A DNA stretch of 64,000 nucleotides from CAJXZP01 sp041563475 (GCA_041563475.1 JBFFMY010000002.1:54157-118156), one strand, 5' to 3'; shown: positions 1 through 8,135, counted from the stretch's first letter. Notes: generated by a model from the sequence alone, not told the origin. Numbers and translations: made by a program.

Positions 1-282
1 CTTATTCCTGAATTACCTCAAGTAGAATTTGGAGCTCACTTACATACTACCCCAGATACGTGGAAAGAAAAAGTACAAGCTGCCGTAAATTCGGGTTGTG
101 AACGATTTGATGGAGCCATAAAAGGATTTGGTGGTTGCCCAATGGCAAAAGATGATCTTACGGGAAATATGCCGACAGAAAACCTTATTCAATATTTCAA
201 TTCTAAAAAAATGGATATTGGAATTAATATGGAAGCTTTTACTCACGCTATGGAGATGACCACAGAAATATTTCCAATTTAA
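1..282 (+). CDS. Hydroxymethylglutaryl-CoA lyase, C-terminal part (5' end outside window)
   Basis: The first 93 codons are open in frame 1 and end at TAA 280-282; the start lies outside the window. The peptide has GAHLHTTP near its start and GFGGCPMAKDDLTGNMPTE further on. These match the metal-binding His-x-His strand and the C-terminal glycine-rich loop with the catalytic cysteine (GFGGCP) of HMG-CoA lyase, which cleaves HMG-CoA to acetoacetate and acetyl-CoA in leucine and ketone-body catabolism. The ORF begins too late to show the N-terminal part of the TIM barrel. Related HMGL-like aldolases share the fold, but the GFGGCPMA signature favours HMG-CoA lyase itself. The next gene is convergent. 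Confidence 0.88.
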   Translation, partial: LIPELPQVEFGAHLHTTPDTWKEKVQAAVNSGCERFDGAIKGFGGCPMAKDDLTGNMPTENLIQYFNSKKMDIGINMEAFTHAMEMTTEIFPI

Positions 283-300
283 GAAATGGGATTGTAATTA

Positions 301-1350
301 TCAGTTATCAAATTTCATTTTCAAGATCCTATCCTGGAAAACACATCCCGCATAAGCAGTATCGTTTTTTACCACTACTACGCTAGATCCTGAGATTTCT
401 GCACCAGAATTTTCATACATTTTGGTAACTTCATAATCCTTTTTTGGGTCAATTTTAAAAAACTGAGAAGGAGAATATTTTGTTGAGTCTTCTTCATGGC
501 CAAGGAAATCAAACAATTTTGGATGGCCAGCTACCCAAATCATATCATTTTCATCTACATCAATATTATCTATTCCGGTAGGAATCGTTAAAGTTTCCTT
601 TAAGATTAAACTGCCGGTTTTCTTATTTCGGTCTAAAACAAAAACCTCATGACCCGTGGTATGCGATACGTATAATTTAGTGCCATCATTCGATAAATTT
701 ACTCCATTAGCATATACCATTCCTTTATGCACTTTTTTGTATTCCGATCCATTGTAATACAACAAATAGGCATATGGCATACGTAAATAGTCTTCCACCT
801 TTCGCCAAAATGGCGTTCTGTTTCCATGGTCATTTGTCACATAAAATTTTCCAACCTCGTCTCCTACTACATCGTTTGGATGAAACATTTTTTCGTCCGT
901 ATAACCATATAAATGGTGTAAAAAATCTCCTTTAAACTCAAATAACTCAACCGAATGGGCATCCCCATCATGATTGATTATATATAAATAGGAAACACTA
1001 TCAACTTTAAATAACGAAATTCCATGAGGGTGAAAATCCCCTTTGAAATCTGTTATTATTTTCACTGGTTGGGCATTTTCGTCATCCGTTTTCAAAATAT
1101 AAATCCCATCTGTTTTAGGATTCAAACCTTCTAAAATTTCCCAACGATTGGATGAAGAAATAAACAATAGATTATTCTCTCTATCCCAATCTAAATCTTC
1201 CGTTCCCCATACTCCACGATACATTTCAATTTCATTCCCAGAATTTTTACTGGAAATACTCTTAAAAACCCCGGCTTGAAGCATGGTGTCAAAAATGAAA
1301 TATAAAATTCCTACTAAAATTAATAGAACTACTTTTTTTGTTGTGGTCAT
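301..1350 (-). CDS. Paraoxonase/arylesterase-like beta-propeller protein, membrane-anchored
   Basis: About 349 residues. I chose the ATG at 1350 because the longer ORF (to 1437) would run into the upstream MORN gene, whose stop is at 1352; this start leaves a one-base gap. Residues about 5-25 form one hydrophobic segment (KKVVLLILVGILYFIF), either a membrane anchor or an uncleaved signal. The rest resembles the six-bladed propeller of the paraoxonase/SMP-30/strictosidine-synthase superfamily: HPHGISLF, YIINHDG, HPNDVVGD, VTNDHGNR and ANGVNLSNDGTKLYVSHTT are the expected calcium-site and blade motifs. Family members hydrolyse lactones or aryl esters; the substrate here is unknown. It is probably cotranscribed with the MORN gene upstream. 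Confidence 0.75.
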   Translation of the reverse strand: MTTTKKVVLLILVGILYFIFDTMLQAGVFKSISSKNSGNEIEMYRGVWGTEDLDWDRENNLLFISSSNRWEILEGLNPKTDGIYILKTDDENAQPVKIITDFKGDFHPHGISLFKVDSVSYLYIINHDGDAHSVELFEFKGDFLHHLYGYTDEKMFHPNDVVGDEVGKFYVTNDHGNRTPFWRKVEDYLRMPYAYLLYYNGSEYKKVHKGMVYANGVNLSNDGTKLYVSHTTGHEVFVLDRNKKTGSLILKETLTIPTGIDNIDVDENDMIWVAGHPKLFDFLGHEEDSTKYSPSQFFKIDPKKDYEVTKMYENSGAEISGSSVVVVKNDTAYAGCVFQDRILKMKFDN

Positions 1351-1351
1351 T

Positions 1352-2224
1352 TTAATTCGTGTAAAGTTGCTCCGTTTGAATAAAGTTTCCTTGTTTATCG
1401 TCAAAATATCCGGAATATATTTGGCCTTGAAAGTCAATAACTAAACCAATTGGATAGGTACCAAACGTAGAATAAAAGAATTGGCTTTTGGAGTCGGAAA
1501 ATCCAATTTTCACAAGTTGTCCGTTTTCATTTACAGATTCAATAATTAAATTTTTCTCGCGTATATTGCCATGAGATTTAAACACTAATTTCCCAATGGT
1601 GTAATTTTCTGAAATGAAATTCATTGATGTAGAATCCACAGAATTCAAAACCCTATCCGTTAATTTGTCCTTTTTATATTTTCCAATCATAATTTCCTTA
1701 TTCGTACATATTTGAAGTCCAAACCCCGTTTTATATCCTCCTGTACATGCCCCAAAATAAGCTACAGAGTCGATAAACATCCCATAGCCATCTACCATAT
1801 CATTCTTAAAACTTCCAATCAAATAAGGCAACATTGTGGAGTCGTTCAATGGCTTACTCAGCACACCTAATCCTTTAAACTTCCCTTCAAACATTTCGCC
1901 CGTATACGTAATCCCGTTAGCAAAATGGAATTTCCCATATCCTTCTGGAAAGTTATTTATGAACGAGCCTTCATACCAGGTGCTATCAATGAACTTTATT
2001 ACACCCTGTCCTTCAGCAACATCATCTTTAAATTGGCCTGTATAGATTAAATCCTCTTTTGTTAAGGTTCCATATACTTTTTGACCATTTTCAAACTCCC
2101 CTTCATAGATATATCCACACGAACATTCAAATTTCCCATATCCATCAATGCAGTTTCCTTCCAAACATTGAGAAAACCCGTGGAAATTTGAAATAAAAAA
2201 AATGAGACCAATAAAATATTTCAT
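1352..2224 (-). CDS. Secreted MORN-repeat protein
   Basis: About 290 residues from the ATG at 2224. The ORF is open further upstream, but this start gives a clean signal peptide (MKYFIGLIFFISNFHGFSQC). The body has at least four or five MORN-type repeats of the form Y-x-G-x-F-x-x-G-x-x-x-G-x-G, for example GYIYEGEFENGQ, LIYTGQFKDDVAEGQG, TWYEGSFINNFPEGYG and ITYTGEMFEGKFKGLG. The C-terminal 120 residues are less repetitive and end in another G-x-I-Y-S-G-Y-F unit. MORN repeats are beta-hairpin scaffolds with no fixed function. The gene is divergent from the HEPN-like gene starting at 2330, with about 100 bases between the starts. Confidence 0.75.
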   Translation of the reverse strand: MKYFIGLIFFISNFHGFSQCLEGNCIDGYGKFECSCGYIYEGEFENGQKVYGTLTKEDLIYTGQFKDDVAEGQGVIKFIDSTWYEGSFINNFPEGYGKFHFANGITYTGEMFEGKFKGLGVLSKPLNDSTMLPYLIGSFKNDMVDGYGMFIDSVAYFGACTGGYKTGFGLQICTNKEIMIGKYKKDKLTDRVLNSVDSTSMNFISENYTIGKLVFKSHGNIREKNLIIESVNENGQLVKIGFSDSKSQFFYSTFGTYPIGLVIDFQGQIYSGYFDDKQGNFIQTEQLYTN

Positions 2225-2329
2225 GAATTTTACTGTTTTACCAATTCTTAAAAGAGTTTCTTGAAAATATATTGTGTAATACGCCACTAAAATATAATTA
2301 TGTTTGTAACCACCTACTAAATAAAACAA

Positions 2330-3103
2330 ATGGAAATAAGACAAACTTTATTGGATACAGAAATGATTTTAAAGGATTTCATTTCAATGATTGTATCGGA
2401 AAGTCTAGGAGATAATTGGATTCCTCAAAGCGGCTTAAGTGAGCTTAGATTGCGTGAATTAGAGTTGATCCGTACCAAGTATCAAGAAGACAATAACACC
2501 ATGACCTCTGAGGGTCGATTAATAAATTTTTGCAACTTCATTGATCTTGCTAAAATTGTTGAAAAGCAATGGAATACGCAATTTGAAGTAGCTTTCGGCT
2601 ATCCAGAAAGTTTAAAAACGTATTTAACCTCTTTGCAAAGGTTTAACAATCCTGACGCCTACAATCGTCCATTAATGAGTTTTGAAAAACATTTAATTTT
2701 AGGTGTTTGTGGTACTATTCGAAACAATATTGCCGTTTATAGAAGCTGGAAGGAAGTCGGAAAGGATGGATTCCCACTTATTGAGACCGTAAAAGATAAT
2801 TTCGGTAATTTATGGACTTTGGGCATGCCTAAAAAGCTTAAAACGCAACTTTCAATAACTGAAGGGGATATTCTAGAATTTGTAATCATTGCTTCTGATC
2901 CAAAAGATGAATTTTTGGAATATCGAATTTTCCCTAATAAATGGCAAACTGGTAATGTTCTTCAACGCCAAATTAATAGGGATGATCTTGGGAAAGAAGT
3001 TACCTTTCAAATTGGGATAAGAAGTAAGCGAAACTACCATGCGTACCCTATGGGATATGACGATAGAATTTCCTTTGTCTATTCAATTTTACCAAAAAAA
3101 TAA
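2330..3103 (+). CDS. HEPN-like (Swt1-HEPN type) protein with C-terminal beta domain; function unknown
   Basis: 257 residues with no signal peptide. The first 135 residues look all-helical. The segment at about 101-121, SLQRFNNPDAYNRPLMSFEK, has the layout of the HEPN R-N-x-x-A-H-...-L-x-x-x-E motif in Swt1-like HEPN proteins, but the expected catalytic histidine is tyrosine (R104...Y111). After residue 150 the sequence becomes beta-rich (GNLWTLG, ITEGDILEFVIIA, GKEVTFQIGIRS), resembling an Ig/PKD-like or sandwich domain. HEPN proteins are often RNases or toxin partners; loss of the histidine would argue for a non-catalytic role. The gene stands alone, with no obvious toxin or antitoxin partner. 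The HEPN call comes from motif layout only. Confidence 0.45.
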   Translation: MEIRQTLLDTEMILKDFISMIVSESLGDNWIPQSGLSELRLRELELIRTKYQEDNNTMTSEGRLINFCNFIDLAKIVEKQWNTQFEVAFGYPESLKTYLTSLQRFNNPDAYNRPLMSFEKHLILGVCGTIRNNIAVYRSWKEVGKDGFPLIETVKDNFGNLWTLGMPKKLKTQLSITEGDILEFVIIASDPKDEFLEYRIFPNKWQTGNVLQRQINRDDLGKEVTFQIGIRSKRNYHAYPMGYDDRISFVYSILPKK

Positions 3104-3121
3104 AGATAATCGCCTCAATTT

Positions 3122-4186
3122 TTACCCTTTTTTAGAATATATCGTTTGCGTAGGGAATGCGATTTCCAAATTATTAGTATTGAATTCCTTTAATATTTTT
3201 AGATTCATTTCGGATTGTACGCCAAAAATATCCTCTCCACTAGAAATGTAGTATATAAAGGTGATTCCTAATGAAAAGTCCCCGAAATCAGTAAATGAAA
3301 TATAGCGTAATTCGTCTACACTTTTCATTGATTTATGAATGCCATCCAATAAATCCATGGCTAGTTCCATTTGTTCTGGGGTAGTACTGTACGTTAAACC
3401 AAGATTCAATATCACTTTCCTAGAGGGTTCTAAGGTTACATTCTCCACCATCCCATCAATAAACTTGGAGTTTGGAATAGTTACAACACGGCCTTCAAGG
3501 GTTTTTAGTCGCGTACTACGTATTCCTATTTCAGTAACAGTTCCATCAAAACCATTTATTTTTATTCTATCGTTAATTCTAAACGGTTTGTCTGAAAAAA
3601 TAGTAAATCCTCCAAAAATATTCGCGATGGATTCTTTGGCCGCCATTGCAAATGCGATACCTCCAATACCCATACCCGCAATGATCGCACCCACATTATA
3701 ACCCGCATTATTCAAGGCCACAATAATTCCTAATGTCCAAAATAAAAAACGTGATCCTTTTTGAAGAATAGGCAAAAGTTGGTCATCAAAATCACTCTCC
3801 GTTTTTTCAGCTAATGGTTTCAAATACTCCTCTATGAAAGCATCTATTAATCTCACAATAAGCCAAGTTGCACCTAAAGTCACGAGAAAATAATACACAT
3901 GGGCAACCATATTATCGATACCCTCTGTAAAAGACAATCGTTCTAATCCGTACCAACTCGATAATAAAGTAACTAGAAATACAATGGGCTCTTTGCTCGC
4001 ATTAAGTAATAGGTCATCTAAGTTTGTAGCTGTTTTATACGTCAATCTACCTACAAATTTGTTTAAAAACCAATAAAGCATTCTGGCGATTAAAATTGCG
4101 CCAAAAATTAACCCAAGGCTAATCGCCCAATTACCTACCGTATTATAATAAAACTCTTTGGTAAGAAACTCATTTAAACTTTCCAT
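3122..4186 (-). CDS. MscS-family small-conductance mechanosensitive ion channel
   Basis: 354 residues. Hydrophobic segments lie at about 20-42, 67-85, 96-115 and 148-185. The last contains the pore-lining, Gly/Ala-rich TM3-like stretch (NVGAIIAGMGIGGIAFAMAA). It is followed by the MscS beta domain at about 200-245 (FRINDRIKINGFDGTVTEIG and EGRVVTIPNSKF). Such channels open under membrane tension and release solutes on hypo-osmotic shock. The N-terminal extra helices are typical of larger MscS-like proteins. The stop of the next gene (pabA-like) lies one base upstream of this start, so the two are probably cotranscribed. The 3' end is convergent with the HEPN-like gene, and I see no clear terminator between them. 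Confidence 0.93.
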   Translation of the reverse strand: MESLNEFLTKEFYYNTVGNWAISLGLIFGAILIARMLYWFLNKFVGRLTYKTATNLDDLLLNASKEPIVFLVTLLSSWYGLERLSFTEGIDNMVAHVYYFLVTLGATWLIVRLIDAFIEEYLKPLAEKTESDFDDQLLPILQKGSRFLFWTLGIIVALNNAGYNVGAIIAGMGIGGIAFAMAAKESIANIFGGFTIFSDKPFRINDRIKINGFDGTVTEIGIRSTRLKTLEGRVVTIPNSKFIDGMVENVTLEPSRKVILNLGLTYSTTPEQMELAMDLLDGIHKSMKSVDELRYISFTDFGDFSLGITFIYYISSGEDIFGVQSEMNLKILKEFNTNNLEIAFPTQTIYSKKG

Positions 4187-4187
4187 A

Positions 4188-4754
4188 CTATTTTAGATTT
4201 ATCCAATTTTCTAACATCTTATTTCCATTTGGGGTCATAACCGATTCTGGATGAAATTGCACACCCGTTAACGGATATTTATTATGCCTAATTGCCATAA
4301 TTACCCCTTCGTCATCTTCTGCCAACTTAATAAATTCACTTGGCAACATCTGTTCAAGAACGCCCCAAGAATGATATAAACCCACTTCTTGCTTTAGATT
4401 CAATCCCTTAAACAGGCATTCCGAATTTAGAACGCGAATATATTTTGATTCTCCATGACGAACAGGATTTAAATTCGTTAATTCTCCATTGAAATATTCT
4501 ACCATAGCTTGAAACCCTAAACACACTCCTAGCATGGGTATTTCCTTATGATATCGATCAATTACCGATAGCATTAAACCCGCTTCTTCGGGTAATGATG
4601 GACCCGGTGAAAAAATTATTTTATCAAACGATGCAACATCTTCCAAATTAAAACGGTTATTCCTACATACGACTAATTCATCAACCAATGGTTCTATAGC
4701 ATGAACCAAATTATAGGTGAACGAATCGTAATTATCAATGAGTAAAATGCGCAT
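4188..4754 (-). CDS. pabA: Glutamine amidotransferase, anthranilate/aminodeoxychorismate synthase component II
   Basis: 188 residues from the ATG at 4754; the upstream extension MFFSFAQ is not family-like, whereas MRILLIDNYDSFTYNL is the standard beginning. The class I amidotransferase triad is visible: Cys78 in MLGVCLGFQAM, and His168 and Glu170 in GVQFHPESVMT. The oxyanion region SPGPSLPEEAG is also present. The enzyme releases ammonia from glutamine for component I, giving anthranilate (tryptophan) or aminodeoxychorismate (folate). No component I gene is in the window, so whether it serves tryptophan, folate or both cannot be decided. In many Bacteroidota a single amphibolic copy serves both. 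Confidence 0.88.
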   Translation of the reverse strand: MRILLIDNYDSFTYNLVHAIEPLVDELVVCRNNRFNLEDVASFDKIIFSPGPSLPEEAGLMLSVIDRYHKEIPMLGVCLGFQAMVEYFNGELTNLNPVRHGESKYIRVLNSECLFKGLNLKQEVGLYHSWGVLEQMLPSEFIKLAEDDEGVIMAIRHNKYPLTGVQFHPESVMTPNGNKMLENWINLK

Positions 4755-4860
4755 TTGTGCAAAGGAAAAAAACAATTAGTAATACAAATATGAATTTCCT
4801 AATAGTTTAAAATTTGTTAACTAAAATTAATTTTTTGAATTGAATTTAAATAATATGTAC

Positions 4861-4882
4861 TTTCACTTCGCCTGCGGTGAAA
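4861..4882 (+). other. Inverted repeat in the leader of the small secreted protein gene
   Basis: TTTCAC at 4861-4866 and GTGAAA at 4877-4882 can pair around a 10-base loop that is more GC-rich than its surroundings. The element lies about 25 bases before the ATG at 4908. There is no U-tract, so it is not a terminator. It may be a 5' UTR hairpin or a protein-binding site. Confidence 0.3.
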
Positions 4883-4907
4883 ATCAATCGAACTAATACT
4901 AAAGAAA

Positions 4908-5249
4908 ATGAAATCAGCTTTTACACTTTTTATAGGCATTTCCCTCTTCAGTTTGAATGCTTTCTCTAATCCGTATGATTCTGAGTACTTTATCTGTAAG
5001 TTTAATCAATCTATTACCGCATTTGAATTAAACGAACTTAAACAAGAAGGTTTTCAGGTATTTGAAACAACCACTTCAAATCACGTGGTTTACGTTAAAG
5101 CCAAATCAGATGCTGTTTTTTCCACTAAATTAAAAGCGAAAATGAACGAATTAATTAAAGTGGATAAAAATGGAAATCGCGTCTATATTGTTGAAACGGT
5201 TACCGAAGAATCACCTGAGTTTTTAAAATTATTTTTTAATTTTATTTAA
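4908..5249 (+). CDS. Small secreted protein of unknown function
   Basis: 113 residues. It begins with a clear signal peptide (MKSAFTLFIGISLFSLNAFS, predicted cleavage just before NPYDS), so the mature protein would be about 93 residues in the periplasm or outside the cell. No cysteine pair, lipobox or sorting domain is seen; one cysteine occurs at about residue 29. The remainder alternates short helices and strands (FQVFETTTSNHVVYVKA, GNRVYIVETV) and matches no family I recognise. It is convergent with the DEAD-box helicase gene, with only one base between the stops. Confidence 0.6.
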   Translation: MKSAFTLFIGISLFSLNAFSNPYDSEYFICKFNQSITAFELNELKQEGFQVFETTTSNHVVYVKAKSDAVFSTKLKAKMNELIKVDKNGNRVYIVETVTEESPEFLKLFFNFI

Positions 5250-5250
5250 A

Positions 5251-6366
5251 CTATCGAATTTGATTAATTCGAATTTTTAATTCTCTTTCTATAGCCTTTA
5301 GCTTCGCAATTTCCTGAGTAGTTACAAAACTAATTGCCAAACCTCTTTTTCCACCTCTGGCAGTTCTTCCACTTCTATGTGTGTAAAATTCTAATTGAGA
5401 AGGCACATCGTAATGCACCACATAACTTAATCCTTCGATATCAATTCCTCTAGCAGCTACATCCGTAGAAACCAAAATCTGTAAGGAATCATTTTTAATT
5501 CTGCGCATCACCTTATCGCGATCTTTTTGATGCATATCTCCTTCTAATGCTTCACAATTATAATTTTTGGATTTCAATTGTTTAGACAATGTAATAGCCG
5601 TTTTCTTCGTAGTACAGAAAATTACTCCACGAGCTCGACCTTGAGATTTCAAAAACTGAATTAACATGTCTAATTTATCATGTTCACGCACCACCACAAA
5701 CTGGTGCTCAATCTTCGTGTTTACAACCTCATTTTGACTTACTGAAATATGCTCCGCATTTGGACTTAAATAATCATTTATGATTGCCTTTATCTCTTTC
5801 GGTATAGTAGCTGAAAAAAGCCACGTTTGTTTTCTACTTTCCACTTTGGACAAAATAGATTCTAAGTCCTTTTTAAAACCCATATTCAACATCTCATCCG
5901 CTTCGTCTAAAATCACCGTTTTAATTGAATTCAGGTTAACAACATCACGTTCCACCAAATCTAGCAACCTACCTGGTGTTGCAACCAAAATATGGGTGGT
6001 TCTATTCAATCGACTTAACTGTTTAGATATATGCTCCCCTCCAAACACAGCTTCTGTAAATATTTTTTTAGGCGAATACTTCGTAAATTTAAATAGTTGT
6101 TTAGCTATTTGCTGACCTAATTCACGTGTAGGGCTCAAAATCAAAACCTGTGTCTTTTCACTTTTGGGATTTATTTGATGCAATACAGGCAATCCAAAGG
6201 CAGCGGTTTTCCCTGTCCCTGTTTGGGCCTGAACTACCACATCAGATGTGTTTTGAAGTAAAAAAGGAATTACCTTTTCTTGAACTGGAGTAGGTTCTAA
6301 AATACCTAATTCGCTAATTGCCTTGACGTAATCTGGTTTTACACCTAATTTTGAAAAACTTGCCAC
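5251..6366 (-). CDS. DEAD-box ATP-dependent RNA helicase
   Basis: 371 residues with all core motifs: Q-motif (FSKLGVKPDYVKAI...EPTPVQ, 4-29), Walker A AQTGTGKT (47-54), PTRELGQQ, TPGRLLD, DEAD (154-157), SAT (185-187), and in the second RecA domain STDVAARGID and HRSGRTARGG. It unwinds short RNA duplexes using ATP, in ribosome assembly or RNA decay. The protein ends right after the second RecA domain, without the basic tail of RhlE or DeaD, so the subfamily is uncertain. The start at 6366 is GTG, and the Q-motif spacing supports it. A TAnnTTTG box (TACCTTTG) occurs on this strand at 6397-6390. Confidence 0.93.
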   Translation of the reverse strand: MASFSKLGVKPDYVKAISELGILEPTPVQEKVIPFLLQNTSDVVVQAQTGTGKTAAFGLPVLHQINPKSEKTQVLILSPTRELGQQIAKQLFKFTKYSPKKIFTEAVFGGEHISKQLSRLNRTTHILVATPGRLLDLVERDVVNLNSIKTVILDEADEMLNMGFKKDLESILSKVESRKQTWLFSATIPKEIKAIINDYLSPNAEHISVSQNEVVNTKIEHQFVVVREHDKLDMLIQFLKSQGRARGVIFCTTKKTAITLSKQLKSKNYNCEALEGDMHQKDRDKVMRRIKNDSLQILVSTDVAARGIDIEGLSYVVHYDVPSQLEFYTHRSGRTARGGKRGLAISFVTTQEIAKLKAIERELKIRINQIR

Positions 6367-6451
6367 TATGTTGGTTTTGAAATTGGCTGCAAAGGTAACC
6401 TAAACGTGTAATTTTAAATGGGATTAAACAGAGTATGCAAATTTTTCAATC

Positions 6452-7021
6452 CTATTTAAACAACCCTTTGATTTTAGCCTGCGTAGCTCCATATCCATAT
6501 TCAAAATAATCAGCATCCATAAATTCAATGTTTCCATGACTTTTAAGAACTTTTCTGACTTCTTGTTTCAACACACCTTCTCCAACTCCATGAATAACAA
6601 CAAATTCTGTAATTCTTTTTTCCAAACAAACAGAAATAAACCTTTCCATTTTCTCAATTTGAATCTGAAGCATTTCTGAATTAGACAACAATTTCGGATT
6701 ATCTACCAATTCATAGATATGTAAATCAATTTCCGTAATGCCTTTCGGATTTATATTCTCTACATAATCTATTTCGAATTCTAGAATTTTCTTTTTAGGG
6801 GTAACTTGTTTTTTACTAGTGAGGACATTATCAAACGACTTTTCATTCGCTCGGTGAATAGAGTTTTTATCTTCTCCAATCTTTATTAAATGTGTCAGTG
6901 CATAATCAAATTCAAAACCATCAATTTCAACCGTAACTACATTTGATTTCGATAGTCCAGTTATTACCCCTTCACCATCTTCATCTAAAACTTTTACAAA
7001 GTCACCAATCCTAAATTCCAT
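6452..7021 (-). CDS. Smr (MutS2 C-terminal type) domain protein
   Basis: 189 residues. The N-terminal 50 residues are a small beta domain (RIGDFVKVLDEDGEGVITGL), resembling the SH3/KOW-like fold of DUF2027-type proteins. The Smr domain fills about 90-189 with its two signature motifs, IDLH (98-101) and HGVGEG (144-149). Smr domains are nicking endonucleases acting on branched DNA or on mRNA of stalled ribosomes; activity in this short form is not established. The central linker (50-80) is Lys/Ser-rich. The predicted -7 box ends only four bases before the ATG, so the mRNA could be nearly leaderless. Confidence 0.85.
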   Translation of the reverse strand: MEFRIGDFVKVLDEDGEGVITGLSKSNVVTVEIDGFEFDYALTHLIKIGEDKNSIHRANEKSFDNVLTSKKQVTPKKKILEFEIDYVENINPKGITEIDLHIYELVDNPKLLSNSEMLQIQIEKMERFISVCLEKRITEFVVIHGVGEGVLKQEVRKVLKSHGNIEFMDADYFEYGYGATQAKIKGLFK

Positions 7022-7025
7022 TTAG

Positions 7026-7033
7026 CAAAAGTA
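7026..7033 (-). promoter_or_regulatory. -7 promoter box (TAnnTTTG) of the Smr gene
   Basis: On the minus strand TACTTTTG runs from 7033 to 7026, matching the Bacteroidota -7 consensus exactly. The ATG is at 7021, so transcription would begin at about the start codon. I see no good -33 TTG at the usual distance, which lowers confidence. Confidence 0.35.
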
Positions 7034-7417
7034 AAAAACAAAGGTGCCATTTGTCTTATCGTTGAGATATAACCACAAAGTGCCTATTCATTGATTTAAC
7101 ATGTCTGCGCAGCTAGTTATAGCGCAATAATTTCAAAAAACAATACACCGATATTATATGGCGATGAACATTTTTTAGTCTGTTTTCCATTATTGAATCG
7201 CTACAATTCCAGTTTTAAGGCCGTTTTGCGGAATATTCACCTCTATTTTGAGGCCGAAAGGCGGTAATTAGCGCAATTAAAAACTCAAAAAAATTCAATT
7301 ATTTATAATATTTGGTCAAAATATCATCGGAAACCCTTATTCTCACTACAAAATAGGCCCAGTTATTAACAATTGTTTGTAGTTTTCAACAAAATCACCC
7401 AATTGTATTCGAGAACC

Positions 7418-7447
7418 TTGGCAGCATTGACATATAGCCTATATTTG
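7418..7447 (+). promoter_or_regulatory. Promoter of the HU gene
   Basis: TTG at 7418-7420 (within CCTTGG), a 19-base spacer, then TATATTTG at 7440-7447. This fits the Bacteroidota consensus TTG-N19-TAnnTTTG on both boxes. Predicted transcription start is about 7453, giving a 5' UTR of about 40 bases. Confidence 0.65.
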
Positions 7448-7493
7448 AAGGGAATAATTAAACAAATAGGTTTAACCTCTTAAATTAAAATTT

Positions 7494-7766
7494 ATGAATA
7501 AAGCACAATTGATCGATGCAATGGCCGAAGGAGCAGGCATCTCAAAAGCAGCTGCAAAAAGCGCATTAGAAGCATTTGTTGGAGCAACTGAATCAACATT
7601 AAAATCTGGTGGTCGTGTATCGTTAGTAGGATTCGGATCTTTTTCTGTTTCTAAAAGAAATGCAAGAACTGGTCGTAACCCACAAACTGGGAAAGAAATC
7701 CAAATTGCAGCGAAAAATGTTGTAAAGTTTAAAGCAGGATCTGATTTATCAGGATCAGTGAACTAA
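7494..7766 (+). CDS. hup: HU-family DNA-binding protein
   Basis: 90 residues, the usual HU length. It begins MNKAQLIDAMAEGAGISKAAA and has the DNA-binding arm GFGSFSVSKRNARTGRNP followed by TGKEIQIAAKNVVKFKAG, matching HU/IHF family signatures including the Arg-Asn-Pro tip (RTGRNPQTG) that intercalates and bends DNA. HU compacts the nucleoid and helps replication, recombination and transcription. The gene is monocistronic: a strong promoter precedes it and an intrinsic terminator follows 20 bases after the stop. The high Lys/Ala content and lack of a signal peptide are normal for HU. Confidence 0.97.
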   Translation: MNKAQLIDAMAEGAGISKAAAKSALEAFVGATESTLKSGGRVSLVGFGSFSVSKRNARTGRNPQTGKEIQIAAKNVVKFKAGSDLSGSVN

Positions 7767-7786
7767 ATCTAAACTTAAAGATTTTT

Positions 7787-7820
7787 AAAAGTCTCAACTA
7801 AAAGTTGAGACTTTTTTTTT
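7787..7820 (+). terminator. Intrinsic terminator of the HU gene
   Basis: A perfect 9-bp stem GTCTCAACT/AGTTGAGAC (7791-7799 and 7803-7811) with an AAA loop, flanked by AAAA upstream and nine T residues downstream. Confidence 0.93.
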
Positions 7821-7933
7821 GTCCTTTATTTAATCGATCTATCAAATCGGTAGTTGAAAATCTTTTTTACCTTTACCCACAGTTAAAAATATTTCACTAA
7901 TTAATTGCGTTTAGCAATACTAAAAAATAGAAT

Positions 7934-8119
7934 ATGGGCAAAGGGGATAAAAAATCAGCAAGAGGTAAACGAATTATCGGTTCATCTGGTGTAACACGTC
8001 AAAAAAAGAAAACTACTTACATTGCTCCTGAAGCCACTGCTGAAAAAGTTGTAGCACCAAAAGAGAAAAAAGCAGTTAAAAAACCTGCTGCGAAAAAAAC
8101 TGCAGCTAAAAAGGATTAA
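7934..8119 (+). CDS. 30S ribosomal protein THX with Lys/Ala-rich C-terminal extension
   Basis: 61 residues. The first 26 (MGKGDKKSARGKRIIGSSGV...) match the short THX/bTHX protein of Bacteroidota and Thermus, which sits in the 30S head and is normally about 26-40 residues. The last 30 residues are low complexity (EKKAVKKPAAKKTAAKK), an unusual basic tail like a histone H1 tail or the basic tails of other ribosomal proteins. The reading frame and terminator support a real gene. The tail could bind rRNA or DNA; this is inference. If it is not THX, a small basic nucleic-acid-binding protein is the alternative. Confidence 0.75.
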   Translation: MGKGDKKSARGKRIIGSSGVTRQKKKTTYIAPEATAEKVVAPKEKKAVKKPAAKKTAAKKD

Positions 8120-8135
8120 AAATTAACCTATTATA

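Larger units (their letters stand above)
7022..7493. other. 472-base intergenic region upstream of HU
   Basis: There is no credible ORF. The region holds the presumptive promoter of the Smr gene at its left end and the HU promoter at its right end. In the middle are two imperfect direct repeats 33 bases apart (7214-7231 and 7247-7264), both reading TTT-R-AGGCCG-four bases-GCGG. TAGCGCAAT occurs at 7120-7128 and again at 7269-7277. Such repeats near the gene of a nucleoid protein could be regulator sites, but no function can be assigned from sequence. No RNA gene is recognised. Confidence 0.4.
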
